From contig NW_024737042.1 in assembly GCF_018991925.1 (NCBI RefSeq), forward strand, positions 17,823,287 through 17,887,286: a stretch of 64,000 nt of DNA, read 5' to 3'. The position numbers and the translations under genes were made by a program. Positions 23,430 to 36,400 of the stretch are shown in pieces. Source of the DNA: Homarus americanus (taxonomy: Eukaryota > Arthropoda > Malacostraca > Decapoda > Nephropidae). Within the stretch, counting starts at the first letter, position 1. Each line of letters starts with the position of its first letter. Under the pieces are notes generated by a model. That model worked only from the letters and a program-made list of their open reading frames with translations, did no database searches and was not told the origin of the DNA.

Positions 23430-25705
23430 TGTGTGTGTGTGTGTGTGTGTGTACAGGTGAACGATGGAGGGCGTGTGTGTACAGGTGAATGATGGAGGGC
23501 GTGTGTGTACAGGTGAACGATGGAGGGCGTGTGTACAGGTGAACGATGGAGGGCGTGTGTCTAGTGAACGATGGAGGGCGTGTGTGTCTAGTGAACGATG
23601 GAGAGCGTGTGTGTACAGGTGAACGATGAGGGCGTGTGTGTACAAGTGAACGATGGAGGGCGTGTGTACAGGTGAACGATGGAGGGCGTGTGTACAGGTG
23701 AACGATGGAGGGCGTGTGTGTACAGGTGAACGATGGAGGGCGGTGTACAGGTGAGCGATGGAGGGCGGTGTACAGGTGGACGATGGAGGGCGGTGTGTAC
23801 AGGTGAGCGATGGAGGGCGTGTGTGTACAGGTGAACGATGGAGGGCGTGTGTGTACAGGTGAACGATGGAGGGCGTGTGTGTACAGGTGAACGAGGGAGG
23901 GCGTGTGTCTAGTGAACGATGGAGGGCGTATGTCTATGAACGATGGAGGGTGTGTGTACAGGTGAACGATGGAGGGCGTGTGTACAGGTGAACGATGGAG
24001 GGCGTGTGTACAGGTGAACGATGGAGGGCGTGTACAGGTGAACGATGGAGGGCGTGTGTGTACAGGTGAACGATGGAGGGCGGTGTGTGTACAGGTGAGC
24101 GATGGAGGGCGGTGTGTACAGGTGGACGATGGAGGGCGTGTGTACAGGTGAGCGATGGAGGCGTGTGTGTACAGGTGAACGATGGAGGGCGTGTGTGTAC
24201 AGGTGAACGATGGAGGCGTGTGTGTACAGGTGAACGATGGAGGGCGTGTGTGTACAGGTGAACGAGGGAGGCGTGTGTGTACAGGTGAACGATGGAGGCG
24301 TGTGTACAGGTGGACGATGGAGGGCGTGTGTACAGGTGAACGAGGGAGGGCGTGTGTGTACAGGTGGACGATGGAGGGCGTGTGTGTACAGGTGAACGAG
24401 GGAGGCGTGTGTACAGGTGGACGAGGGAGGGCGGTGGTACAGGTGAACGATGGAGGGCGTGTGTGTACAGGTGAACGAGGGAGGGCGTGTGTACAGGTGA
24501 ACGAGGGAGGGCGTGTGTACAGGTGGACGATGGAGGGGTGTGTACAGGTGGACGATGGAGGGCGTGTGTGTACAGGTGGACGATGGAGGGCGTGTGTGTA
24601 CAGGTGAACGAGGGAGGGCGTGTGTGTACAGGTGAACGAGGGAGGGCGTGTGTACAGGTGAACGATGGAGGGCGTGTGTACAGGTGAACGAGGGAGGGCG
24701 TGTGTGTACAGGTGAACGATGGAGGCGTGTGTGTACAGGTGAACGATGGAGGGCGGTGTGTACAGGTGGACGATGGAGGGCGTGTGTGTACAGGTGGACG
24801 ATGGAGGGCGTGTGTGTACAGGTGGACGATGGAGGCGTGTGTGTACAGGTGAACGAGGGAGGGCGGTGTACAGGTGAACGAGGAGGGCGTGTACAGGTGA
24901 ACGAGGGAGGGCGTGTGTACAGGTGAACGATGGAGGGCGTGTGTGTACAGGTGAACGAGGAGGGCGTGTGTACAGGTGAACAGGGAGGGCGGTGTGTGTA
25001 CAGGTGGACGATAGAGGGGGCGTGTGTGTACAGGTGAACGATGGGCGTGTGTGTACAGGTGAACGAGGGAGGGCGTGTGTGGGTGAACTATGGGCCGTGT
25101 GTGTACAGGTGAACGAGGGAGGGCGTGTGTACAGGTGAACAGAGGAGGGCGTGTGTGTGGGTGAACTATGGGCGCGTGTGTGTACAGGTGAACGAGGGAG
25201 GGCGTGTGTGTACAGGTGAACGAGGAGCGCGTGTGTTACAGGTGAACGAGGGAGGGCGTGTGTGCAGGTGAACGAGGAGGGTGTGTGTACAGGTGAACGA
25301 GGAGGGCTGTGTGCTGGTGAACGAGGGAGGGCGGTGTGTACAGGACGATGGGGGGCGTGTGTGTACAGGTGGACGATGGAGGGCGGTGTGTGTACAGGTG
25401 AACAGGGAGGGCGTGTGTGTGGGTGAACTATGGAGCGCGTGTGTGTACAGGTGAACAGGGAGGCGTGAGTGTACAGGTGAACGAGGGAGCGCGTGTGGTA
25501 CAGGTGAACGAGGGAGGGCGGTGTGTACAGGTGAACAGGGAGGGCGGTGTGTACAGGGAACGAGGGAGGGTGTGTACAGGTGAACGGGGAGGGCGTGTGT
25601 GTACAGGTGAACGAGGGAGGGCGTGGCAGGTGAACGAGGGCGTGTGTGTACAGGTGAACGAGGAGGCGTGTGTGTACAGGTGAACGAGGGAGCGCGTGTG
25701 TATTT
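23430..25705. repeat. GT-rich minisatellite, block 2 (about 2.3 kb)
   Basis: More than 70 imperfect copies of ACAGGTGAACGATGGAGGGC plus (GT)n, about 25-33 bp each. Variants in the second half favour GTGAACGAGGGAGGGCG. Long apparent ORFs on both strands are by-products of the repeat. Length variation between units argues against any protein-coding role. Confidence 0.95.
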
Positions 25706-25734
25706 TATGTGAAATTTGGAGGGCCTGTGGACAG

Positions 25735-26120
25735 ACGGTTTTATGATAAGCTCTGCCATAACAGAATGAAAGAAAGAAAAATAGAAACAAAAAATATTAA
25801 GGATTGATTGAAAAGAATAAATGAAAATGAAAAAATAAGGAAGTAATGAAATAAATAGCTAAATGAAGATAGGGTGAAGGAGATAACTGATTATTTTAAT
25901 AAAAAAATAAATATATTTACAAGCTCATAAATAAGCAAATGAATAAATAAATAAAATAACAAAAGGAAGGAAGAAATGAAAAACAAAGAAATTAACAGAA
26001 TAAAAAGAAAAAGAGCTGAAAGAGTGAATGAAAATATAGAAGAGACAACAACAATACATGGAGGAAATAAGAAAAAATAAATAAATAAAAAAGTAAAATA
26101 CATTAATTTCCTCCTAATTT
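25735..26120. repeat. A/AAT-rich low-complexity sequence
   Basis: Strongly purine- and A-rich, with (AAATA)n-like runs. The segment up to about 26400 is also AT-rich with a short (CT)n. No gene seen. Confidence 0.7.
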
Positions 26121-26399
26121 AAACACACCAAAAAAAGTTCCCTCAGATTTATTTACACGTTAGTCTATCATAACACTCAAACTCTCTACTGATTTTAATT
26201 TACTTCTGTTAGCCATCACTATACAGTAGTTCATACAAATAAAATCTCTTCTCTCTCTCTCTCTCCCCAAAAACCAATCAAAATAATAATAACAAAATTA
26301 TAATATTTCAACTCACACAATTGAAGCTCACAACCCATTTGCTAAATTAACCCTCCATCCTCTCCCCACCCCCCCCTACAACCAGAAAAATAAGAGTCC

Positions 26400-29300
26400 T
26401 TTCCAATCATTATTTCCTGCCAAACCTTTTAAGCATATTACCAAATAAAATCTGCAGTGAATCCTTCCTCCTACTTTTATTTAGTCTTTTACGTTTACAA
26501 ATCCACGATAACCTAGCCAGATCCCTCCTCATTAGGCATAAATTGTGGGTTATGGCACGAAAATTAATTTGGGTTAAAGCCTTCCCCAAACCGATACCTG
26601 TATTACTGCGTACAGGTATTAAACGATTTCATTCGTCTACCACCAATTGTTTTGGCTCCCTACCTAAGCTCCCTTACCTTACCCCATCACCCTCCCTTCC
26701 TTCCCCCTCCTATCTCCTCCCCCACCCTATCGGTCATATATCTGTCCAACCTAGATTTGAATCTATCCAGCGTGTTCGAGTTAATGATGATGTTCGGTAA
26801 CTTGTTCCAATCATCCACTACTCAATTTCCAAACCAATGTTTACCTGCCTCGCGCCTAAATCTAAATTTGTCTAAATTAAAACAATTGGTACGAGTTCGC
26901 TCTTGATTAGATAGGCTAAGTACCTTTGTTTAGCCCTGACTTCCTTTAATACACCTCGGTCATAACGCCCCTCACTCTAGGGTCTCGAAGGAGTGCAAAT
27001 TCAGCTGCTTTAATCAGTCTCTATACTCAAGGTTCCTAATGCCCGGTATTAATTTTGTCATCCTCCTTTGCATGCTTTCTAGGGTTTCGAGATCAATTCT
27101 GTAATTCGGTGACAAAAAATGAACTGCTGAATCCAAGTGAGTTCTCGCACGCGCAAGATATATTTTTGGATAACCTCGCTAGTCTTGTAACTAACACCCC
27201 ACTGTATGTAACCAAGTACTTTGTTAGCCTTGTTTCGAGCAAATACGCATTGTTGTCTTGATTTAAAATCCTACTTCTCATTACCCCTAAATCTTTCTTA
27301 CAGTCAGATTTCTCGATATCAACGTTATTCATCTGATATCTGGTTTATCTGTTTACATCACCTTGGCTAAGTACTTTATAGCTGCCCACATTCAATTTTA
27401 TCTGCCATTTTTCACACCATGCGAAAAAAAATAAAAATCTAATCTTCCTGTAGTTTTGCGGAGTCCTCTTCAGATCTAATAACATGCCCTATTTTAGTGT
27501 CGACAGCAAATTTACTAATGTTGCTGTCTACGCCTATATCTATGTCGTTTATGTATATAACAATTAGTAAAGGCCCAAGCACTGAGCCTTGGGGTACTCC
27601 ACTAGTGACGTTAACCCAATCGGATTTAGTGCCCTGTAACCACGCCCTAATCTATTTTAAAATATCTCCTCCAATTCCGTGAGCCTCCACTTTACTTATC
27701 AGTATTTCATGGGGGACCCTGTCGGAGGCTTTGCTAAAGTCGAGGTAAACCACATTATAATTGTGTTCGTCATCCACTGATTCGAAAACAGTTGAAAAGA
27801 TTGATAATTGATGTGTCAGACACGAACGCCCACTTGTGAAGTCATGTTGGGGATACATTGATCAATTTGTGTTTCCCGAGGTGATTTTGAATTGAGTTTG
27901 AATTATTGCTTCCAGCAATTTGCCTACAATTGATGTTAAGCAAATTAGGCGGTAGTTTAAGGATACTATCTATCTCCCTTCTTGAAAATCGATATTACAT
28001 TCGTTATCCTCCAGGATTCTGGTACAATACTGGTTTTTAATGACACATTAAACAAGTTTGCTTAGGGCATACTAAATTTTTCATTACTTTGGCAAATATC
28101 TCGCCGATACCTGGCAACTAATTGGGTTTAATTTGTCCATTCTTTACTAACAACAGTACTAGTCATTACTATCTCGCTTAATCTATTTTCTTTACTATCT
28201 CCATTGATTGTCGGTGCCTCGGGTAACACGTTTAAAATTTCGGTTGTGAAAACTGATGAAAAATATTTATTCAGATTATTGCTCATTTCTCCGTCGTTAA
28301 CAGGTAGTTCACCTATATTTGAATTTATTGGTCCAATCGTATCTACATTTCTTCATCCTCTTTGCTTTTGTTATCTGACTTAACCCTACTGGACAATACT
28401 TTATAATAATCTCGCAGGTAAATGTCACCACGATTGATTTTCCTATCTATAGCCTCCTTTGTCCAATAATATTCTTTAAATAATTATTTGACCATTTGGG
28501 GTCATTAATATTTGATTTTTTCTACCTTTGTGCATTAAGTAACTCATTATTTAAAATGTTGTGGAACTCGTCAGCCTCATATCTCGCGATTTCACTCTCT
28601 GTGGATACATTGTGACGTCATGTAGTTCCCCAAACGTAATACCCTTTCTCTCAGCTGCCTTTTCAACCTATCAAATTTTCCTTCTGAATCTGGAACTTTA
28701 ATGGATTTTTCCTTGTGAAACAAAGTTCTACTTTGAGTCTCACTTCTTTGTGGTCACTGTTAACTAGTTCGTTCCCTACATCGACGTTACTAATGAGGTT
28801 TTCTGTTTGACAGAACTAAACCTAGTGTATTATTACCCCGAGAGCATTCAGCTATATGTTGACCAGGAAACAGTCCTGAACTGTTTCAAGAAAATCCTCT
28901 GCTTCCGAGTTACCCATGAGGCCGGTCCGACCTATTTGACGAGTTGCCCTGCATATTTTATCCCAACTAAGTAGCTCATTAATCATATTGAGATTAGGAG
29001 TTCTATATGTTACCCTATGATTAATTTTTCCCCTAACATCGGTTAATTCTATCCAAATTGTTTCTGTATTCAGTTCATTTTCATTTCCTTATTGATTTCG
29101 CACTTCAAATTATCCTTGATATACATTGCTACCCCGTCTCCTTTCCTAATCTGCCTATTGGTATGGAATAATCTGTAACCTTTAATTTAGTATTCGACAG
29201 GTAACTCGCAAGAGTCTAAGTTTGTCCATGTTTCGGTGAATGCTATTATACAGATTTTTTTGGTGCATACTTCTATTGTTTGCTGAATATATATTTAAGT

Positions 29301-29455
29301 TAAGCGTGATCCGAGTCCTCTCACTGTCGCGTTTAGGTTTTAACTCTGCCTAATTTAGCTTCATCGTCATTCTTAGCACGATTTCTCTGTAACCTTTCCT
29401 TTTTTTACCCATACCCACTGTAGTCTCCTCGATCCCCGTGCTCGTATGTTCCCCT
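26400..29455 (-). mobile_element. LINE-D: decayed CR1-like non-LTR retrotransposon, minus strand
   Basis: Read on the minus strand, endonuclease traces lie at about 28850-29440 (for example LNIYSANNRS, then WIELTDVRGKINHRVTYRTPN). They are followed by RT motifs SGRSCLTHQLSIF and VYLDFSKASDRVPHEILISK (27652-27858), PQGSVLGPLL (near 27590), FAVDTKIGH (near 27490), KKDLGVM (near 27290) and a C-terminal FRREAGKHWFGN-type segment (near 26840). Stops and shifts occur throughout. Both ends are approximate; the 5' side meets the LINE-H tail at about 29460. Confidence 0.8.
27652..27858 (-). pseudogene. Reverse transcriptase fragment of LINE-D
   Basis: The clearest 68-residue piece contains SGRSCLTHQLSIFSTVFES and NVVYLDFSKASDRVPHEIL. 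The first catalytic Asp (YLDFSKA) is present and the next residues follow the CR1-type RT pattern. The next motif, PQGSVLGP, lies in another frame downstream on the minus strand. The palm box near 27490 reads FAVD instead of FADD. It is therefore a dead remnant. Confidence 0.8.
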
Positions 29456-29463
29456 AGCAGGTG

Positions 29464-29975
29464 TGATCAAAACTAAATGTAGTGTGTGGTCAGACATATG
29501 GCTACACACTGGAACACGACGTCCCTGACTGTATGAAGATAAGAACCAGGGTTAGGTCCAAGCACACTGCACGTGAAATGGCACAACACTTTGTCCATAA
29601 TGGAAAGATAACTGACTATTAAGATTGTCTCCATTTTCTTGCACTCCGTAGCTATTTCATTTTTCATGTATAGAACCAAACACACAATGTGTTTGAATAC
29701 CTCTCACACAAATTTGAATAACAGTGAGTAGCCAGGCATATTGCCTAACACTGCTGTACTTTCGCAGTTGCGAATAAGTCACCCTCTATGATTAGAACTA
29801 AACAAAGAATTTATTTGAAATATTCTGTAACAATCAATGCCATAATATCTTGACCACTGGAAACTGTTTTACACACCATCATTTGTGATCTCTACTCTGC
29901 AATCCTTTTGTGCTACCACTCAAAAGGGTGAATATGGGGTGCACAATAAACTAGCCGCTGTAAGAGGCAAAATTC
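29464..29975 (+). mobile_element. LINE-H copy 2: 3' tail only
   Basis: Aligns along its length with about 2336-2850. It contains the end of the Cys/His motif coding region (frame destroyed), the 3' UTR and the terminal hairpin at 29954-29968. It shows many substitutions and short indels, and has no upstream coding part, as expected for 5'-truncated LINE insertions. Confidence 0.85.
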
Positions 29976-30039
29976 AAATTCTTGTGTGTAGGAGGTAAGT
30001 GTGAGTGGGTGTTGGGGTTGTCTTGGGTGAGAATGGGAT

Positions 30040-30088
30040 TTGTAGTGGTGTGTGTGTGTGTGGGGGTGTGTGTGTGTGTGTGTGTGTG
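30040..30088. repeat. (GT)n microsatellite at the 5' edge of RTE copy 2
   Basis: A GT-rich run interrupted by GGGG. RTE copy 1 has similar GT-rich sequence at its 5' edge, and copy 2 ends in GT-rich sequence at 32925-32947. Confidence 0.85.
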
Positions 30089-32928
30089 CACGGTGTCGAA
30101 ATGCATCTAGTGTGGCAGCATTATGTTAGTGTCAAGGTGCAAGCACTGCTTACTTCCTCTCACTTTCAGCTGCCGCCGCTGGCTAGCCCTCCTGGCGAAC
30201 AGGAAAGCAGCTTGCATAAGTCCTCCCCTGCCAGTACACAGCCTCTTCACCATCAAGATTCATGTTGTGCCTCCTCGTGGCAACACACGGTAACTGGGTG
30301 CCTAGTGGGACCAGACTAAACCAGCAGGAGATCTCGGGCAGCAGTGGGCCCCAGAGGGAGGGCACATAGGCCCACTGGCATGTGGACACGTTATGGCGCC
30401 TACCAGCCACTGCTCCACTATCTTGCGGATTAACCTTGGTAGGTATAAGGCTACGGGAGTAACCCCAAAACAAGAAATCTGTGGTGGCAGCCCAGAGCGA
30501 AATTCGCAATCTAAAGAACGACTGGCTTAAACAAAACAACGTGAACCACAAAATCTTGCAGATTAACACAAGTTGTGAGAATTTTTCAATTCCACTGTAA
30601 ATTTTTATGGGCCAATAAATCAGGCAGCAGCCCCCTCCTCTAATCTGACGGTAACTCCCTAATTAAAGATGAATAGGGCATCCCTTAGCGCTGAAAAGGG
30701 CACTACCATTCGCTGCTCAACCGAAATACCGATGTGGATCTCCTGACTACCCAGCAGGTCCCTCAGCATCCAGAGCTGACCCACCTCAGCTATCCTCCAG
30801 CCCTGGATGAGGGAGCTACTGCCATCAAACAGATGAAGAGTATTAAAGCCTCAGGCCTGATGGAATCCCAGCCGAGGAATATAAAGCAGGAGGACCTCTG
30901 CTTAACAGCTGTCTCCACTCTCTCCTGCAGAATATATCGGAAAAGGAGGAAATCCCCGAAGTACTTAAAGACGCCTCCATCGTCAATATTTATAAGAACA
31001 AGGGAGACCGGTCAGACTGTGGCAACTACCGCTGGATCTCGCTTCTGTCCGTACCTGGCTATATTATTGCCCGAGTCCTCCTAAACAGACTTGGTCCTAA
31101 TGCGAAAAACTTCCTCCCATAATCTCAATGTGGCTTTAGACCATCCCGTGGCACCACTGACATGAGTCTTTGCTGCCCGCCAGAAACAGAAAAAGTGCAG
31201 AGAACAGCGTCGTGACCTGTACAAGGCTTTCATCGAACTACCCAAGGCCTTCGACTCGGTCAACAGGGAAGCTCTCTGGCGGATCCGCCATTGTGAGGCA
31301 ACTCCACGATGGCATGAATGGCAGTGTCCTGCACAATGGCACCCAGTCTGAGTTCTTCCCCATCTAAATGGGGGTTATACAAGGATGTGTACTGGCACAA
31401 ACTCTCTTCCACTTTCTTGGTTTCCTTCCTTACTCGTGCCAGTGCTAATTTAGCCGGCGGGGTGGACATCGAGTTCCGGATGAAGGGTCTCTTTAACAAA
31501 GACAACTCCAGGCAGGAATAAAGGTGTCGGTAGTTTCCATTACTGAATTTCATTATGCAGACGAACCTCACTCTTGTCGCTCTCACTGAACACGACCTAC
31601 AGATCCTGAACACCTATGCAGATGCATATGCACTTTGGTCTTGAGATGAATGTATGCAAGACTCAGATTCTCTTTCAGCCTGCTCCGGTTCACCCACAAC
31701 TCAACCATCCAACCAGCTTAATGGTACTACCCTCTATAATGTTACCTATTTTCGGTTTCTGGCTCCCACCTGTCCACCACCGCCGACATCGATGAAGAGA
31801 TTCAACATCGGATCAGATGTGCATCTCAAGCCTTTGGCAGACTCCGTAGCCTTGTCTTCAGCTGTAGAGGGGCTGAAATAATCTACAAAGTTGCACTTGT
31901 ATCGAGCAGTGGTCCTCCCTACCCTGCTATAAAAAAGCGAGACATGGGTCACATCAGTGCCGGATTTAGACCTGTGGAGGCCCATGTGCAGCCTCTTTGA
32001 AGAGGCCCCCCCTCATTATAACTACCCAAGAGGGTGGGGTGGCGAGTGAAGTGAGCCTAAACATCTGGGAGTTTTGGGGGGCGCTGTAAGCCCCCAGGAA
32101 AATTAATTTAACACTTCTTTGGAGAATTTTGAAGCCATGATGGAATAGATAAACATGAATTTTAAAGAATGAAAAATAAAAATAATCAAATGAGTAAACA
32201 AATAAATAAAATATTGTAATATGTGGAGGCCCCCAGATTCCATGGGCTGGGCAGCAGCCCACTTTGCCCACTCCTGAATGCGGCCCGGGTCACATACAGG
32301 AGGCACCTCGATGCACCTGAAAACTTTCACCGACATAGTCTATGTTCCATCCTCCGAGTTCCGCTGGGAAGACAAGAGAACAAATGCCACGATTCTCGCT
32401 GACACCAACTGTAGGAACATCGAGGCTACCATTATCCATGAACAACTACAGTGGACTGGCCATGTTACCCGCACGGACGACAGTAGACTGCCAAATTAGC
32501 TATTTTACATTCACCTAACGAATAGTAAACCTAATGCTGGCGGGCAACTGAAAAGGTATAAGGATAGTCTTAAGACTAACCTGAAAAGTGCCAAATGGAC
32601 CCTCTCACCTGAGAGACGATTACTCCACAACGTAACATTTGAAGGAGCACTACACGCGAAGGTGTCAATACTTTCGAGTTAGCCCGACTGTATACCGAGG
32701 CAGGCAAGCGCCAACGCCGGAAGGACGCTGCCGTTGCCCCTCCCGCACTAGATGTGCCCTCCACACGTGCAATATCTGTGGACGACTCTGCTGGTCCCGT
32801 ATCGGCCTCTCTAGTCACTTCAGAATTCACCAACGAAGGTGACATCCTTAATAACTCACATTATTGTATCATAGCTGGATGATCGTCATACTCGATTCCG
32901 AGTGACAGTAAAGTAGTAGTAGTAGTAT
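30089..32928 (+). mobile_element. RTE/BovB-like LINE copy 2, internally deleted, with a hAT-like MITE insertion
   Basis: The 5' part (30089-30505) matches copy 1 (17290 to about 17690). It then jumps to sequence matching about 19400 of copy 1, so roughly 1.7 kb including the whole endonuclease is deleted. The RT remnants follow (30780-31600; palm box YADEP where YADD is expected). The end includes TCNICGRLCWSRIGLSSHFR near 32760, a C2H2 finger seen at the C-terminus of this RTE group, and a (TAG)n tail at about 32915. It is interrupted at 31955-32287. Confidence 0.85.
31955..32287. mobile_element. hAT-like MITE (333 bp) with 8-bp target duplication
   Basis: Flanked by GGTCACAT on both sides (31947-31954 and 32288-32295), a perfect 8-bp duplication as made by hAT transposases. 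The left end CAGTGCCGGATTTAG and the reversed right end CGGGCCGCATTCAG match with one gap. RTE copy 1 lacks this insertion at the equivalent position (about 21632). There is no coding capacity of its own. Confidence 0.85.
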
Positions 32929-32949
32929 GTGTGTGTGTGTGTGTGTGTT

Positions 32950-34900
32950 TAACATGTTTACCGGCTTATAATTATCTTTACACTATGTTAATCCTTGGTC
33001 TTCATCGCTTTTCTTTATTACTATTCCATTTATGTATTCTTGTATATTATCGAGTAATTTAACTTTCCACATTATTTTAAAGTCGTAGGTGCACTCACTG
33101 CCCCTCATGTCCCTCCGTTTGTCATATCTGTGTAATTTTGCATGTTTAAATAATTTGCATATAGATAATATTTCAGTCAAAATTTTGTCCGATGTTAATG
33201 ATGAATGTTGATTACAGCAATAGGGATTTCGTAACGTTAGAATTACTGATTGTACATTTAACTCAAAATGTCATGTAACATTGTATTACATTATCGAGTA
33301 ATATAACAGCATTTTGTTCATGGTTAGGTTAGGTTAGGTACGTACATTTGAAAAATTGTACAGTTCATTTACACCGGATGAATGAAGAATATACAGTGCC
33401 AAGTGTTTGTTTTATTATTGCCTGACCAACATGAACGAGAACAGTGTACGTCATGCCGATCATCATTGTCTTTTCTTGTATAACTTGAACATCCTCTCTT
33501 ATATGACGGTCGATTATCCATAAACAAAGCCGAAGATATGTAGTTATACGCCGAATATCGTTAGTTTATTTCATTTTATTTTATTTTTATTTTTTTTTGC
33601 AACGAATCAAGTTTATTAAGGTTTTTCTTTAGCCTTTTATTTTTTTTAATTTTAATTATTACACTTAACCTGAATAAAAGGAAGGTAGTGTAAGTTGGGA
33701 TACCATTTCTCCGTCTCACACTTAACATTTACATTATGTGGCGGAAGAGGAATTAAGCTAACCTAACCTAACCTAAAAAGTACAAGGAATGAATCAGAGA
33801 TAATAATAAAACAATAAATAGTTACTAACAAAGAAAGAAACAAAGCAATAATCACGAGAATATTTTAAATGTGTACTTCACGCTCACCATTAAGCATTAA
33901 TAGATTATAAAAGGATCGAGCGTCACAATGAAGCCTGTCAGTGCGGCGTCATTATCTCGTATTGTTATTCACACAGTCACTATAAAACACCACACCTGAA
34001 TGGCTCTCCGGATCGGGCTTCATCAAGTACCGTCGTAAGCCCAGGTTCACAAAAGTCCATAATATATTACTTCATCGTTAATTGGGGACGAGATGTCATC
34101 AAAGATCGTCAAGAGTCCCTGAAATTTGGACCCAATTCAGATTACCTTAGAGAATCTAACTTTGTATCTAACTGTATCTCATCTGTGTTACTGTAAGGTT
34201 CCTTCATTAAGTAAGGGGGGTCAAGGTGGTTCAAGGGATAGAGTGAATTACACCTTATGTTTATACTGTTAAAAGAAGGCCATACTAGCCATAAGACGGA
34301 AGAATGCTTGTTGTAGCTTCCACAAGCATGTCATCGAGGTGACGTCAACTCCAGGCGCGATTGACTGCTCTTACTGGCGTTGTTGAATGCCTTTACTGGT
34401 ATTGTTTTTATGGTAGAGATCTTAGTGTCTATTATGGCTTTTGTTGTTATTACATTGTTTCCTCTATGTCGCTTGTTACGGAAACTGAGCAACTAAGAAG
34501 GCAAATGTCTTAAGTTCCTTTACTTTAACTTTTATTTCAATTATTTAGTCACAATACCTTGTAATACTCAGGCCCAATTAGGTAACAAATGACAATCTGT
34601 TTGTATTGTGAACTTTTCTAGTTGTTTTAATGTAGGTTGAGTTATTATAGCATTACTTTTACTTGAGTGGTGTTGACACCACACTCATGGTTGACATGAC
34701 AACACCCAACACAGTATAACATTAACACAAAACACATATACAAGAGCGAAAAATAATGCACTCAGCTGCACTAATACACGTTACAAATAGCTGGCCAGTA
34801 GATGCCGCTGTGCATCAGCAGATTGTAGGCAACAGTCGCTCAACGTGACGACAGAATAAGCAGGAGAAACAAGTCGCCGAGGTGGTGGGGTTTGATTGTC
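32950..34900. other. Unassigned AT-rich region with inverted TTAGG tracts
   Basis: No gene recognised. GGTTAGGTTAGGTTAGGT at 33322-33339 faces CTAACCTAACCTAACCTA at 33758-33775. The 18-bp inverted pair, about 420 bp apart, may mark a small element or insertion of telomere-type repeat. TTAGG is the common arthropod telomere unit. Confidence 0.4.
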
Positions 34901-34907
34901 CTGGATC

Positions 34908-35630
34908 CCCAGCCCTCCACCTCCAACAAGCCTCCACCTCTAACAGCCCTCCACCTCCCTAACAGCCCCACCTCCAACAGCCTCCCCACCTCCACCAGTC
35001 CTCCACCTCCCACCAGCCCTTCACCTCCCAGCCTCACCTCCCACCAGCCCTCCACCTCCACCCAGCCCTTCACCTCCACCAGCCCTCCTCCTCCCCAACC
35101 TCCCACCCACCAACCCCCCACCTCCACCAGCCCTCCATCTCCACAACCCTCCATCTCCACCAACCCTCCCCCTCCATCAGCTCTCGACTCCCTCCACCAG
35201 CCCTCCCTCCCACCAGCCTCCACCTCCACCTCCAACTCTCTCAACACCCCTCCACCCACTGCTTACCCTCCACCGCTCTGACACCTCCACCGCTCTCGAC
35301 ACCCTCCACCAGCTCTCGACACCCCCACCAGCTCTCAACACCCTCACAACTCTCACCCCTCCACCTTCCTACCTCCACCAGCTCTCCCAGCACCCTCCAC
35401 CAGCTCTCAGCACCCTCTACCAGCTCTCAGCACCCTCCACCAGCTCTCTCAGCACCCTCACCAGCTCTCCCCCTCCACCAGCTCAACACCTCCACAGCTC
35501 TCAGCACCCTCTACCAGCTCTCAGCACCCTCCCACCGCTCTCAGCACCCTCCACCAGCTCTCAGCACCCTCCACCAGCTCTCAGCACCCTCCACCAGCTC
35601 TCAGCACCTCCACCAGCTCTCAGCAGCCAC
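34908..35630. repeat. 20-bp minisatellite, CCCTCCACCAGCTCTCAGCA type
   Basis: The first part is built of CCTCCACC(T/A) units and the second of more regular 20-bp CCCTCCACCAGCTCTCAGCA units, with length changes of one or two bases. Open frames across it are artefacts. From 35631 to 36066 no gene was seen. Confidence 0.9.
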
Positions 35631-36064
35631 CGTCTTCCTCTTCTTCAGACCCTCACTCACTTCCTACATGTCGCTTCTGCTAACTCACTTTCTCCCTCCT
35701 CAACCCACTATCCTTCCACAACCCCGACGTCAACCTTGTATATACACGCATGCAGACGATCACAGTCGGATGGTGGACCGGCAATAAGCGGGAATCTGAT
35801 GGGCGTTGGACGGGTGGTGAAATTAGGGGAGTGTGGGCAGCAGCCAGACGCTAGGCAGGGATGGGCGGATTTGGACGGGCGGTGGACAGGGTGTTAGCGT
35901 ACTGGCTATATAAAGCACCTGGGCAACACGATGTTCAATCAGGCGGTGTATGAGTGGATGGCAGGTAATACCCGGAAAAATTTGTTTCAAATTATGAGTC
36001 AATTATTCATAAATTTATTGTGTGACAGAATAATCCAATTTTGAACACGTGCCATATTTTCATG

Positions 36065-36275
<211 letters not shown>

Positions 36276-36300
36276 GTGTGTGTGTGTGTAACATGTGTAT

Positions 36301-36400
36301 NNNNNNNNNNNNNNNNNNNNNNNNNNNNNNNNNNNNNNNNNNNNNNNNNNNNNNNNNNNNNNNNNNNNNNNNNNNNNNNNNNNNNNNNNNNNNNNNNNNN
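36301..36400. other. Assembly gap (100 N)
   Basis: Exactly 100 N, a conventional placeholder length. The gap falls in the RT region of LINE-A copy 2. By comparison with 55503-56775, roughly 1.27 kb of LINE sequence is missing. Confidence 0.99.

Noticed and set aside
23430..25705. Regularly spaced repeats resembling a CRISPR array
   Set aside because: There are no unique spacers, unit length varies, the variable part is only (GT)n, and the sequence context is eukaryotic. It is a minisatellite.
33322..33339. Telomere or chromosome end
   Set aside because: There are only about three to four TTAGG units on each side, and ordinary sequence continues on both sides.
34640..34700. Imperfect GAGTGGTGT/ACACCACACTC hairpin
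   Set aside because: The stem is imperfect and short, there is no associated element, and it is likely by chance.
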